A stretch of DNA of 64,000 bases from Deltaproteobacteria bacterium (GCA_021847245.1 JAJZUC010000007.1:1-64000); one strand, 5' to 3'; counted from the stretch's first letter, positions 38,872 to 47,743 are shown. Notes: generated by a model not told the origin, from the sequence alone. A program made the numbers and translations.

Positions 38872-39963
38872 ATGCATGATGTTGTGATTGTTGGTGGCGG
38901 ACCAGCTGGGGTTGCGGCCGCCTATCTCTGCCACCGCAGCGGGCTTTCCTACATTCTGCTGGAGCAGGGGAAGACGGTTTTCCAGGGAATAGCCAATACC
39001 TACCCGGAAGGGAAGAACGTTTACCCCTCGAAGCCCAAGGAGAGCCCGGAACCTTTCCTGGTCGAGGAACTCCGTCCCCCCGACAAGCCGGTTGCGGTCG
39101 AGAAGTATGTCCAGTATGTGCAGCATTTCGTCCAGCATGAGAACCTGAACGTTAAGACCGAGGTCTCCTTCGAGGATTTGAAGGAAGGGCGCGACCATCT
39201 CACTGTCCTGACATCGCAGGGGGCATTCAAGGGGCGCAAGGTCATTCTCGCCTTCGGCAGCAGCATCCCCCGGGAGCTGTCCGTTTACGGCGACGCCAAG
39301 ATGGTGGCAAAGTCCCTTGACGACCCGAAAAAGTTCGTGGGGGCCCGCACCCTCGTCATCGGGGGAGGGAACACGGCGGCAGACGTCATCATTTCGATCC
39401 TCAAGGCGAAGCGGGAGGCCAATGATGCCGAGTCGGTCTACTGGGCCCACGTGGCCCAGAAGTTCGACGTCAACAAGGAGACGGCCCAGCGGCTCGGCGA
39501 AGAGATACTGCTGGGCGGGAATATCAGGCTGCTGCCGGGCGCCGTTCCCCGGATCGGCGAGGTGGACGAGGAAGGGGTGGATCGTCTGGTGATGCGGATA
39601 AATGAATTCAGGCAGCCCGACGGAATCGAGATCTACCACGCCATGAGTTTCCCGATGAAGAACGTGATCGCCTGCATCGGTTCCCAGGGTCCCCTGCCCA
39701 TCTTCGACAAGATCGGCGTCCAGACCATTGCCTGCGCCGAGGGGGTCTGCACGGTGGCCAAGGAAGGGGATCGGCTCATCCTTCTCACTGCCGAATACGA
39801 ATCGACCCGCAAGGGGGTGTACGTCATCGGCGGCGCCATATCCCCCTCCTACATGAAGATCAGTGCCGGCAGCATCCAGGAGGAAAAGCACCCGAACCTG
39901 ATCTACACCGCCATAAACGATGCGCACCACGTGGTCGAGGCCATCAAGCGCAAGTTCTCCTGA
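38872..39963 (+). CDS. FAD/NAD(P)-dependent oxidoreductase, YpdA/thioredoxin reductase-like
   Basis: This 363-residue protein has an FAD-binding Rossmann motif at its very N-terminus (VVIVGGGPAGVAAAYL). A second nucleotide-binding motif (TLVIGGGNTAADVIISIL) lies near residue 160, and a terminal FAD contact (KGVYVIGGAISP) near 325. The layout is that of thioredoxin reductase-fold flavoproteins, but the redox CxxC of true thioredoxin reductase is absent, as in YpdA-like disulfide reductases. The electron acceptor is unknown. The ATG at 38872 begins right at the first strand and follows GAGGGAG; a GTG three codons earlier is a possible alternative. It is a single-gene unit between two terminators. 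Confidence 0.82.
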   Translation: MHDVVIVGGGPAGVAAAYLCHRSGLSYILLEQGKTVFQGIANTYPEGKNVYPSKPKESPEPFLVEELRPPDKPVAVEKYVQYVQHFVQHENLNVKTEVSFEDLKEGRDHLTVLTSQGAFKGRKVILAFGSSIPRELSVYGDAKMVAKSLDDPKKFVGARTLVIGGGNTAADVIISILKAKREANDAESVYWAHVAQKFDVNKETAQRLGEEILLGGNIRLLPGAVPRIGEVDEEGVDRLVMRINEFRQPDGIEIYHAMSFPMKNVIACIGSQGPLPIFDKIGVQTIACAEGVCTVAKEGDRLILLTAEYESTRKGVYVIGGAISPSYMKISAGSIQEEKHPNLIYTAINDAHHVVEAIKRKFS

Positions 39964-39987
39964 AGCTGTTCAGAATCCTTTGCCGGC

Positions 39988-40024
39988 AAGCCGCATGCCC
40001 GAAATCGGGAGTGCGGCTTTTTTG
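39988..40024 (+). terminator. Rho-independent terminator after the flavoprotein gene
   Basis: AAGCCGCATGCCCG and CGGGAGTGCGGCTT pair with a small internal mismatch, followed by TTTTTTG. Confidence 0.8.
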
Positions 40025-40038
40025 TGTCTGGCCGTTAA

Positions 40039-40698
40039 TCAGAAATAGGTCACCTCCAGCAGCGGCGCCAGCACTCCCCGGTTCGCGCCGGTGGTGTCGG
40101 AAATTTCGATAAGCCCTGGGGAAACGGGTCCCAGATCCTCCAGTATCCTCACCTGTAAGTTGCTAAGGGCAAGCCGTTGCGCTTCCACCATAAGCGGCGT
40201 CACGTCTACCGATACGTGTCTGCCGACATCGGCTTGGGAAATCGGCGGAACGATGGTGGTGAAGTCCAGAGGGGGCTGGAGCGTACGGTCGAAATCGGTT
40301 GCCAGCAAGGTCGGGGGCTGAAACGATACGAGTTCGATCCGGATCGGGATGGAGCCGTTGATTGGCTGGATGCTGTTTATGAAAATGTCGAGAAATGCCT
40401 ATGCAATGACGGCATTGGCCGGGACCCCGGCGGGGCCCCCGAGGGGAAAGTCGAGGAATGCCCGGGATTCCGTGAGTGACACGGGGTCTATGCCGGCGAA
40501 GACACTTTGCACGGTTGCGGACATTCCCTGGGTTATCGTGAAGGACGTAGGAGAGGTCTGTTCGATATCGCCGTCGAAGGCCGGATCGCTGAGGATCTGG
40601 GAGACGGAAGTCGGCGGCGGGCTGCTGCCGCCATTGCCACACCCCGTCAGGGAGATGACGATCCAGACCATCATTGCCGCAAGAAGCGCTCTCTTCAT
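40039..40698 (-). pseudogene. lipoprotein gene interrupted by one in-frame TAG
   Basis: Reading on the minus strand from the ATG at 40698, a lipoprotein signal is seen (MVWIVISLTGCGNGG, lipobox LTGC). It is followed by about 80 residues ending GVPANAVIA and then a TAG at 40401-40399. The same frame continues without any shift as AFLDIFINSIQPINGS and runs 119 codons to a TGA at 40039, ending GVLAPLLEVTYF. The combined 219-codon frame looks like one surface protein with a DNRLRE-like beta domain (RAFLDFPL, then VSVDVTPLM). The single nonsense codon is the only defect I see. It may be a recent pseudogene, a sequencing error, or be suppressed. AGGAGGGAA precedes the start. Confidence 0.75.
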
Positions 40699-40913
40699 GG
40701 TTCCCTCCTCTTCGGTGCGATCGCCGTTCCCTCCGGCACCGCGTCCAGCCGTTACCCCCGTTTTGTCTCTATTGGATCAGCGCAGTAAGTTAAGTATACA
40801 CAAATTTGTACAGCAGGCGAAAATGCCCGACACAGTTGACTGTGAGGTGGGCTGTAACCGTTCGCAACGGTGATATACTTGAAGTCATTGACTACGTCAC
40901 AGGGAGGCCGACG

Positions 40914-41363
40914 ATGCTTAAGAACACGTTCAGAACCTTGGTGCAGGCCCAGGCGGAGACAATCTGGGGGCTTCTGGCGGAGGGGATGGAGCACCCGGGG
41001 AAGTATCGCCAGGGTGTTGAGGAAGCGAAGATCGTGGAACGGTTTGATGACGGGGTACTGAGGGAGTTGCGGTACCGGGGCAAGCTCTTCCGTGAGCGGC
41101 TCGTCGCCGACCGGAAGGGGCATGAACTCCGTTGCGAGCTCGTCGAGCATCCCCTCTTCACCGGCTCGATGGTCGCGAAGCTTGCCCAGACTTCGGTCCA
41201 GAACCCGATGGCCCCGGTCTATCTGGAATATATAATCGACTTCGAACGGCGCTCGTTCCAGCTGGAGGGGGTTCTCCAGGCCGAGGAGGAACTGGCCGCC
41301 GACATCCGGGGAGAGATGGCGTTCCTGAAGGGAAAGGCGGAGGAGCTGGAAAAGAGGGGCTGA
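40914..41363 (+). CDS. SRPBCC (AtaL-like) protein, function unknown
   Basis: This 149-residue protein has the alternating strand and helix pattern of the START/SRPBCC ligand-binding fold: TLVQAQAETIWGLLAEGMEHP at the start, four or five strands in the middle (LRELRYRGKLFRERLV, LEYIIDFERRSFQLEG) and a long C-terminal helix. It resembles AtaL/DUF1857-type proteins whose ligands are unknown. The ATG at 40914 follows GGGAGG by 7 bases; the frame is open further upstream but without a ribosome binding site. It converges on the PP2C gene. Confidence 0.6.
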   Translation: MLKNTFRTLVQAQAETIWGLLAEGMEHPGKYRQGVEEAKIVERFDDGVLRELRYRGKLFRERLVADRKGHELRCELVEHPLFTGSMVAKLAQTSVQNPMAPVYLEYIIDFERRSFQLEGVLQAEEELAADIRGEMAFLKGKAEELEKRG

Positions 41364-41392
41364 AGCCCCTGACATTTGGAACTGGCGCCGTT

Positions 41393-42181
41393 TCAACCTG
41401 AAACCGGCAGCAGGAGTGGTTCTCGGGGAGAGTGACGCGATTCCGGAGCGATGAGGATCACCGAGACGTTGTCGTGGCCGCCCCGGTCGTTCGTTTCGGC
41501 CACGAGACGGTCGGCGACCCCCTGGAGCCCGTCCCGCCAATGGCTTGCGATATGCGCGATGATGTCGTCAGGCACCATGCCGGTGAGGCCGTCGCTGCAC
41601 ATGAGGAGGATGCTATCCTCTCCCACCTCCAGGCGTTGAAGCTCCGGGATGAGCTCGTCGGAGAGCCCCACGGCCTGGGTGAGGATATGGCGGGCGTTGG
41701 GGGGGATTTCCGCGGGAGGGATCCCCTGCCGTGCGAGGACCGACGCGAGGTTGTCGTCTTCGGTTACCTGGAGAAGCTCCCCGCGGCTGAAGATGTAGAC
41801 CCGGCTGTCTCCGACGTGGCAGAGCCAGGCCGAATCTCTCCGCAGATAGACGATGTCGAGGGTGGTCCCCAGACCTTCCAGGTCCGGTTCCTCGATCCCG
41901 CGCCGGGCCACGGCCGAATGGGCGGCGGCGAGGGCTTCGGCCAGGAGGAAGGAGACCCCGTCGTCTCCGGTTTCGCCGGCACGCGCCGCCAGGAACTCGT
42001 GGGCCGAGCCGACCGCAAGGGCGCTCGCCACATCTCCTCCCGGATGCCCACCCATGCCGTCGGCCAGGAGAAATATTCCCCTCTCATCGTCTGCAAGGAT
42101 GAAGTCCTCGTTACGGCGGCGTACCTTCCCGATGTCGCTCTTCGATGCCGATTTCACGTCTCCGCGCTCCTTGCATCCCAT
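41393..42181 (-). CDS. PP2C-type Ser/Thr protein phosphatase
   Basis: This 262-residue protein contains the PP2C motifs in order: SDIGKVRRRNEDF near the N-terminus, FLLADGMGGHPGGDVAS, CHVGDSRVYIF, MCSDGLTGMV and RGGHDNVSVIL. The Asp residues of these motifs bind two metal ions and remove phosphate from Ser/Thr. Bacterial members often oppose Hanks-type kinases or act in partner-switching pathways, but neither type of gene is adjacent. The ATG at 42181 is the first start codon of the frame. It is divergent from the ferritin-like gene. Confidence 0.9.
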   Translation of the reverse strand: MGCKERGDVKSASKSDIGKVRRRNEDFILADDERGIFLLADGMGGHPGGDVASALAVGSAHEFLAARAGETGDDGVSFLLAEALAAAHSAVARRGIEEPDLEGLGTTLDIVYLRRDSAWLCHVGDSRVYIFSRGELLQVTEDDNLASVLARQGIPPAEIPPNARHILTQAVGLSDELIPELQRLEVGEDSILLMCSDGLTGMVPDDIIAHIASHWRDGLQGVADRLVAETNDRGGHDNVSVILIAPESRHSPREPLLLPVSG

Positions 42182-42293
42182 TTTACACCCCGGCGTCTCC
42201 CCGGCCGCAGTTCGGCCCGGAAACTCCCATTTGTGCTATACTTTTAGTATAAGAGATGGAAACGCGGAATTCCAGGGAAGGGAGGGAGAAGGT

Positions 42294-42779
42294 ATGAATA
42301 TCTTCGACTGTGCGCTGAAAATGGAACGGGATGCAAAGGTCCATTACGAAGAACTGGCCAAGGCGGCGCCGGTGCCGGAGCTTAGAAATCTGTTCGGCAT
42401 GCTCGCGGCGGCGGAAACGGAGCATTATGACTCGCTGATGAAGATGAAGGAAGATCCTTCTGCGGCCGGGGCGGAATTCAAGGCTCTGAAAGAAGCAGCA
42501 TGCGCCTTTCGCCCCCTGCTCGACAAGCGGGACGTGATCGCGGGAATGAAGGGGGATGAGGACGGTTACCAGCACGTCGTCAAAGAGGAGGAGGATAGCG
42601 TCAGGCTCTACGAAGATCTTCTCGCGAAGGCCGAAGACGAGAGAACGCGGAATCTCCTGCGGGCGTTGATCGAGGAGGAGAAGCGTCATCTGAGCATCAT
42701 CGAGAACATCTATTCATTTATCGAAGAGCCCCATACTTATCTGGCATGGGGCGAGTTCAGCAACCTGAAGGAATACTGA
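42294..42779 (+). CDS. ferritin-like/rubrerythrin-type diiron protein
   Basis: This 161-residue protein is a helical bundle with carboxylate and His residues at diiron positions: ALKMERDAKVHYEELAK, AAAETEHYDSLMKM, KEEEDSVRLYEDLL and EEEKRHLSIIENIY. This is the ferritin-like fold of rubrerythrins without the rubredoxin domain. It may detoxify peroxide or handle iron in the cytoplasm. The ATG at 42294 follows GGAGGGAGAAGG; the longer frame upstream overlaps the divergent phosphatase gene and is rejected. A strong terminator follows. Confidence 0.82.
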   Translation: MNIFDCALKMERDAKVHYEELAKAAPVPELRNLFGMLAAAETEHYDSLMKMKEDPSAAGAEFKALKEAACAFRPLLDKRDVIAGMKGDEDGYQHVVKEEEDSVRLYEDLLAKAEDERTRNLLRALIEEEKRHLSIIENIYSFIEEPHTYLAWGEFSNLKEY

Positions 42780-42803
42780 CTCCGACTGCTGTCGGGGGAG
42801 CCG

Positions 42804-42833
42804 GCCTGTCCGCCTGAGCGGGCAGGCTTTTTT
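42804..42833 (+). terminator. Rho-independent terminator after the ferritin-like gene
   Basis: GCCTGTCCGC and GCGGGCAGGC form a 10-bp stem (one G-U pair) with loop CTGA, followed by six T. Confidence 0.9.
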
Positions 42834-42904
42834 CTTGCGGCATGGTTGGCAATCCCGCTATAGTTAAGCGGTTAATCAGGTTAATCACTTCCCGGAGCAA
42901 CGGC

Positions 42905-43561
42905 GTGCCCATGCCTGCAGAACTCATCATCTTCGACCTCGACGGAACGTTGATCGATTCCCTTGCCGACCTGACCGACGCCACGAACTGCATGCTCGCT
43001 TCCTGCGGCAGAGCGCCGCTCTCGGAAGCCGAGGTGCGCCTGCTCGTGGGTCAGGGGGCGCGCCGGCTCGTGGAGCGGGCGCTGCCGGGGGCACCCCCGG
43101 GTGAAATCGAGCGGGGGCTCGAACTCTTCATCGCCTACAATCACGCTCATATTGCCGATAAGACGCGGCTCTACCCCGGCGTCCGCGAGATTCTCGACAC
43201 GCTTTCTTTCCGCGGCAGACGGCTTGCCGTCATCTCCAACAAGAATGTCTCCCTCTGCCGGGAGGTCCTGGCGATTCTCGGTGTGGTGCAGCTGTTCGGG
43301 GAGGTGCTGGGAGCCGACTCGCTCCCCTTTCGCAAGCCTTCTCCCGAGCCGGTCCTGAAGCTGCTGGCAGATTTCGGCGTCGGACCGGAGCGGACGGTGA
43401 TGGTCGGCGACAGCATCAACGACATCGCGGCAGGACGGGGGGCCGGTGTCGTCACGGTCGGCTGCACGTGGGGGTATGGAGAGCCATCCGAGCTGGCCGG
43501 GGCCGATTACCGGGTGGACAGCTTTGCCGAGCTGCTGAATATCGGCGTCATCGCCGGATAA
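42905..43561 (+). CDS. gph: HAD hydrolase, phosphoglycolate phosphatase-like
   Basis: This 218-residue protein has the HAD motifs: I in IIFDLDGTLIDS, II in LAVISNKN, the conserved Lys in FRKPSPEPVLKLL, and IV in VMVGDSINDIAAGRGAG. A helical cap lies between I and II. The layout and length match phosphoglycolate phosphatase, but closely related HAD enzymes act on other sugar phosphates, so the substrate is inferred. GTG 42905 lies 7 bases after GGAG; the ATG at 42911 is an alternative. The aldehyde oxidoreductase gene follows after 12 bases. Confidence 0.8.
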   Translation: MPMPAELIIFDLDGTLIDSLADLTDATNCMLASCGRAPLSEAEVRLLVGQGARRLVERALPGAPPGEIERGLELFIAYNHAHIADKTRLYPGVREILDTLSFRGRRLAVISNKNVSLCREVLAILGVVQLFGEVLGADSLPFRKPSPEPVLKLLADFGVGPERTVMVGDSINDIAAGRGAGVVTVGCTWGYGEPSELAGADYRVDSFAELLNIGVIAG

Positions 43562-43573
43562 GAAGGTAAGTAT

Positions 43574-45331
43574 ATGATGTCAAGCGTGAAGGCTTTGGGA
43601 TGGAGGGAAACCGTTCTCCGCGTCGACTTGTCCGCACGGAAATCCTGGCGTGAGCCGATACCCCGGGACCTCCTCCACGCCTACCTGGGGGGGCGGGGGC
43701 TCGGGGTCCGGTTCATGCGGGATCATTTCCGGCTCGATCCCTTCGATGCGGAGATCCCCCTCATCTTCGCCGTCGGCCCCCTCTGCGGAACACCGGCTCC
43801 CACCGCGGCACGTCTTACGGTGGTCACCCGTTCGCCGCTTACCGGCACCATCTACGACTGTTCGGCCGGCGGTCGCTTTGCCTGGCGGCTGAAGGGTGCG
43901 GGGCTCGATGCCGTGGTGATCACGGGGAGGAGTACGGTCCCGGTCGCGCTGGTCATCTCTCCCGCTGGGGCCGAAATCGTCGAGGTGCCGCAGCTCTGGG
44001 GACGAACGGTGCCCGATACGGTCTCGGCCCTTTCCGGACGCGGCAGCGTGGCTGCCATCGGACTCGCCGGCGAAAATCGGGTCCTCTTCGCCAACATCAT
44101 GATGGGGGAGGGGAATTCGGTCGGTCGCGGCGGGCTCGGTGCGGTGATGGGGGCCAAGAACCTCAAGGCGGTCGTCGCCAGCGGCGACCGGCAGACGGGG
44201 ATCGCCGACCCCGGTCGCTTCGACGTTGCGCGCCAGGACGTGATGCGGCTCTTCAGGGCCTCGCCCGTCATCTTCGGCGAACTCGGCATCTCCGAATACG
44301 GCACCCCGGCGCTGGTGGATCTCATGCGCCAGCGGCGGATGGCCCCCACCGAGAACTTCCGCCGGACGGTCTTCGAGGAGTCGGGAAACTACTCCGGCCC
44401 CGCCATCCGGCGCGATTACCGCGCCCGCAAGGACGGCTGCTACGGCTGTCCCATCCAGTGCAAGAAGAGCACTCCCGAGGGTGAGCCCCTCCCGGAGTAC
44501 GAAACGGTCTCCCACTTCGGGGCGTTGAACGGCATCTCCTCTCTTGCCTCCATCGTCAGGTCCAATACCCTCTGCAACGAGCTCGGTCTGGATACCATTT
44601 CGGCTGCCGCCACCCTCTCTGCCTGGGGGGAGGCACGGGGAAGGTTTTCCGACGCAGACGAAGTGCCGGGGCTTCTGCGTGACACGGCAATGCGCGTCGG
44701 GGAGGGGGAGCTGCTGGCCCTCGGTTCGCGCCGGGTGGCGGAACACCTGGGGCGCCCCGGGCTGTCGATGAGCGTCAAGGGGCTGGAGCTTCCCGCCTAC
44801 GACCCCCGCGGAGCCTACGGCATGGCGCTTGCCTACTGCACGAGCAACCGGGGAGGGTGCCACCTGAGGGCCTATCCCATTTCCCACGAAATCCTGAGAA
44901 AGCCGATCGCCACCGACCGCTTCTCCTTCTCCGGCAAGGCGCGCATCATCGCCATCGCCGAGGATACCAACGCCGCCGTCGACTCGCTGGTGGCCTGCAA
45001 GTTCTCCTTCTTCGGCGCGACTCTGGAGGAGTATGCGGAGCTTCTTTCGGCGGCCACCGGCACCGACTACTCCCCCCAGTCGCTGAAGGAGATCGGGAGG
45101 CGGATTTTTCTCACGGAGCGGTTCTATAACTGCGAGAACGGGTTCGGTGCCGCCGACGACCAGCTGCCGGAGCGGTTTTTCTCCGAGCCCGGCTCAAGCG
45201 GGGAGGGGATCGCGATTCCCCCCATCGACCGGGGGCGGTTTGCCGAGGAGCTGCAGAAGTATTACCGTGTCCGGGGGCTCACCCCGGAAGGGACGTTCGA
45301 CGATCCGGACTTCCTGCTGAAGCAACCGTAA
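43574..45331 (+). CDS. aldehyde:ferredoxin oxidoreductase family protein (tungsten-pterin)
   Basis: This 585-residue enzyme shows the AOR fold: an N-terminal domain with LGGRGLGVRFM, the pterin-contact region GEGNSVGRGGLGAVMGAKNLKA, and a 4Fe-4S cluster site CYGCPIQC near residue 288 with a fourth Cys near residue 475 (LVACKF). AOR enzymes oxidise aldehydes to acids or reduce activated acids using a bis-pterin tungsten cofactor. The substrate is unknown. It lies between a phosphatase-like gene and a class II aldolase gene, which suggests that aldehyde-producing carbohydrate chemistry is coupled to it. The start shares GGTAAGTATATG with the aldolase gene. Confidence 0.9.
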   Translation: MMSSVKALGWRETVLRVDLSARKSWREPIPRDLLHAYLGGRGLGVRFMRDHFRLDPFDAEIPLIFAVGPLCGTPAPTAARLTVVTRSPLTGTIYDCSAGGRFAWRLKGAGLDAVVITGRSTVPVALVISPAGAEIVEVPQLWGRTVPDTVSALSGRGSVAAIGLAGENRVLFANIMMGEGNSVGRGGLGAVMGAKNLKAVVASGDRQTGIADPGRFDVARQDVMRLFRASPVIFGELGISEYGTPALVDLMRQRRMAPTENFRRTVFEESGNYSGPAIRRDYRARKDGCYGCPIQCKKSTPEGEPLPEYETVSHFGALNGISSLASIVRSNTLCNELGLDTISAAATLSAWGEARGRFSDADEVPGLLRDTAMRVGEGELLALGSRRVAEHLGRPGLSMSVKGLELPAYDPRGAYGMALAYCTSNRGGCHLRAYPISHEILRKPIATDRFSFSGKARIIAIAEDTNAAVDSLVACKFSFFGATLEEYAELLSAATGTDYSPQSLKEIGRRIFLTERFYNCENGFGAADDQLPERFFSEPGSSGEGIAIPPIDRGRFAEELQKYYRVRGLTPEGTFDDPDFLLKQP

Positions 45332-45384
45332 GCAGCAGCTTTGCCGCGCCGGATCGAATCGTAAGGCGGTAACCAGGTAAGTAT

Positions 45385-46557
45385 ATGCTCGACCAGATCG
45401 CTGAATACACCCACAAGCTTGTCGCCGACCGCGCCGCACTCCCGGGGGAGATCGCCTTCGCGGCCCAGGACGACACCATCGTCGCCGCCGGCAACCCGGA
45501 GCTGGCAAAGCTTGCCGGAGAGCTCCTCTCCCGGCTCTCCTGCCTCGGGATGGCGGCGGCGCGCCCTTCGCTCCCCTTTGCCGACTTCCTCGTGGCCCGG
45601 GCGCCCCGGGAAGAGTCGCACATTGTTCCCCGCGACACCGAGACCCGCACCTTTCTCCACGACATCCCGTTTGTCCGGCGCGAAGCGCTGGAAGCCGAGC
45701 TGGCGGAAGCCATCGCCAGGCTTCTCGGCAACCGCAAAGGGGTCATCGTCGAGGGGGTGGGGATCGTCGCCAGCGGGGCGCTGACGGTGGAACAGGCGTA
45801 CATCAACTGGTCGTCGGTCTTCCACTCCGCCTTCGTCAAGTATCTGCAGGACGTCCTTCACGACGGTTTCCTCCTCCCGGGAGAGGCGGAGGCCTTTGAC
45901 GCCTTCAGGAGTGGGTGGCTCCGCCCCCTCACTGCCGAGGGGCTGGTCTTTCGCGACGGTCCCCTTGCCGACCCGGCGGAGATCCTGGCGGAGATCGCCG
46001 CCGTAGGCCGCTATACGGTCGAGCGGGGGCTGGTGGATTCGTTTTTCGGCAACATCTCCTGCAAGTCCGGCGGGGTCATCTACATCTCCCAGACCGCCGC
46101 GAGCCTCGATGCCCTTGACGGCTGCATCGACCCGGTGCCGACGGACAATTCGTCAACCTTCGGCATCACCGCCTCGAGCGAGCTGCTGGCGCACCGCCGG
46201 ATCTATGAGCATTCAGGCGCTGCCGCCATCCTGCACGGCCATCCCAAATTCGCCGTGGTGATGAGTATGGAATGTACCGAGCGAAATTGCCCAATCACCG
46301 ACTGCTGGAAGGAATGCGACCGGGTCCGCTTTCTGGGCGATACGCCGGTGGTGGCGGGAGAGATCGGGGCGGGAGGGCTTGCGAAACGGGTTCCGCCGGT
46401 GATTGCGGGGCCGCGCAAGGCGGTGGTTTACGGGCACGGGGTCTTCACGGTCGGGGCGCGCGGTTTTGGCGACGCCTTCCGGGCGATGGTCGAGGTCGAG
46501 AACTGGTGCCGTGATGCCTATTTCAGGGCGCTGGAAGGGAAGCTGGCGAAGGGGTGA
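45385..46557 (+). CDS. class II aldolase/adducin family protein with duplicated domain
   Basis: This 390-residue protein is about twice the usual length. The C-terminal half (about 190-390) is a complete class II aldolase domain: DSFFGNISCKSGGVIYIS, the metal-binding LHGHPKFAVVMS and VVYGHGVFTVG. The N-terminal half looks like a decayed copy, with GVIVEGVGIVASGALTVEQAY in the place of the second His motif and no visible zinc ligands. The reaction may be aldol cleavage of a phosphorylated sugar, giving an aldehyde for the AOR neighbour; this is inferred from position. The ribosome binding site region is CCAGGTAAGTATATG. Confidence 0.78.
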   Translation: MLDQIAEYTHKLVADRAALPGEIAFAAQDDTIVAAGNPELAKLAGELLSRLSCLGMAAARPSLPFADFLVARAPREESHIVPRDTETRTFLHDIPFVRREALEAELAEAIARLLGNRKGVIVEGVGIVASGALTVEQAYINWSSVFHSAFVKYLQDVLHDGFLLPGEAEAFDAFRSGWLRPLTAEGLVFRDGPLADPAEILAEIAAVGRYTVERGLVDSFFGNISCKSGGVIYISQTAASLDALDGCIDPVPTDNSSTFGITASSELLAHRRIYEHSGAAAILHGHPKFAVVMSMECTERNCPITDCWKECDRVRFLGDTPVVAGEIGAGGLAKRVPPVIAGPRKAVVYGHGVFTVGARGFGDAFRAMVEVENWCRDAYFRALEGKLAKG

Positions 46558-46564
46558 CGGCCGG

Positions 46565-47743
46565 TTAGTGCCCGTCCTGGGAAAAGATTTTGGGGATGGT
46601 GATGTGGAAGGTGGTTCCCTCCGGCTCCCTGCTGGTAAAGGAGACCTTCCCCTTGAGGTACCGTTCTCCGAACAGCCGCACGCTGTAGGTTCCAATGCCG
46701 CGCCCGGTGCTCCCCTTTGTGCTGAACGAGCGCTGGAATACCTGCAGTTGGACTTCCTGAGGCATCACTCCCGGGTTGTGGACCGCGAAGGTGATCGTGT
46801 CGCCGTCGTCCGTGCTCGACAGGGTAATCGTTTCGCCCCGGCCTGACGCCTCCATGGCGTTCTTGACCAGGTTGCCGAGAATCCGGCGAAGGATTGCCGC
46901 ATCACTCTCTATCAGGGACGGAGCTATCGTCCCGAGGATGAGGTTGCGTCCCTCAGCGATGTCGTGACTGGCATACAGGGCGTGAATCTCCCGTATCAGG
47001 CCGGGCACGTCGACAATACCCATTTCAGGAATGAATTCACCCCTTTCCGCCGCCAGAAGTTTCCGTTGGTGGTTTATCTCGTCGATGAGACGGTTCGAGA
47101 GGTGAACCATCCATTCCTTGTACTGCCGCTCCTTTTCTGGCGACAGCTCGGCGTTCTCGACCAGCATGGAGGCGATGCCGTGGATTCCCCCCGCGGTATT
47201 GATCACATCGTGGAAAAAAACCCGTTCAAGGATGCTGCGGCGTTTCTGGTCGCTGATGTCGCGCAGGATGCAGACTGTCAGGGAAATGCCGTCGACCGTG
47301 GCCGGGGCGGCGGTCACCTCGAGGTCGAGGGAGCTCCCGCCGTCGCGCGCCAGGGAGAGGTGGCACTCATGGCAGCTCCGGACTTTGTGTTCCTGGCTTT
47401 CGAGGATCGAAAGGAGGGTGCCGCAGACCGAGCAGTTGCTGGAAGTGCCGCAGCCGTCCGTACCGGCGGTCGAGAAGATGCAGCCCAAGGCTTCGCCGGA
47501 GCGCGCGGCGAGGATCTGCTCGATGCTGAAGCCGAACGCATCCAGCAGGCGGGTATTGGCCGACACCACCTGGCGTTCGCGGTTAAGAACCAGCACGTAG
47601 TCCGGCAGTGCGTCGATCAGGGACTGCAAGGTTGCGTCCGAGAGGATGCGCCGGCGAGTTGCGGAGACTTCCTCCATGCTGGCACGGCGCGGTGACGCGT
47701 AGTACGTTTTCGGTGTTTCGGGAGAGGTTACACTCATTGTCAT
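46565..47743 (-). CDS. PAS histidine kinase with cysteine-rich insertion
   Basis: This 392-residue soluble protein has a PAS domain (about 35-165) followed by a HisKA-like helix and a HATPase. The phospho-acceptor region reads ERVFFHDVINTAGGIHG. The HATPase has the N box LGNLVKNAMEAS and the G2 box GRGIGTYSVRL. Inside the PAS domain lie six cysteines (ALGCIF, DGCGTSSNCSVCGT, SCHECHL), an arrangement seen in a subset of bacterial PAS kinases; metal or Fe-S redox sensing is a reasonable guess but is not shown. CHECH fits the heme c pattern by chance only, since no signal peptide is present. It converges on the aldolase gene with 7 bases between stops. Confidence 0.82.
   Translation of the reverse strand: MTMSVTSPETPKTYYASPRRASMEEVSATRRRILSDATLQSLIDALPDYVLVLNRERQVVSANTRLLDAFGFSIEQILAARSGEALGCIFSTAGTDGCGTSSNCSVCGTLLSILESQEHKVRSCHECHLSLARDGGSSLDLEVTAAPATVDGISLTVCILRDISDQKRRSILERVFFHDVINTAGGIHGIASMLVENAELSPEKERQYKEWMVHLSNRLIDEINHQRKLLAAERGEFIPEMGIVDVPGLIREIHALYASHDIAEGRNLILGTIAPSLIESDAAILRRILGNLVKNAMEASGRGETITLSSTDDGDTITFAVHNPGVMPQEVQLQVFQRSFSTKGSTGRGIGTYSVRLFGERYLKGKVSFTSREPEGTTFHITIPKIFSQDGH

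Noticed and set aside
40399-40401. TAG as a pyrrolysine codon
   Set aside because: No pyrrolysine genes are visible and other genes here (miaA, the Rieske gene) end in TAG; a nonsense mutation is simpler.
46565-47743. CHECH in the PAS kinase as a c-type heme site
   Set aside because: The protein has no signal peptide and is cytoplasmic, where heme c is not attached; the motif is part of a wider cysteine cluster.
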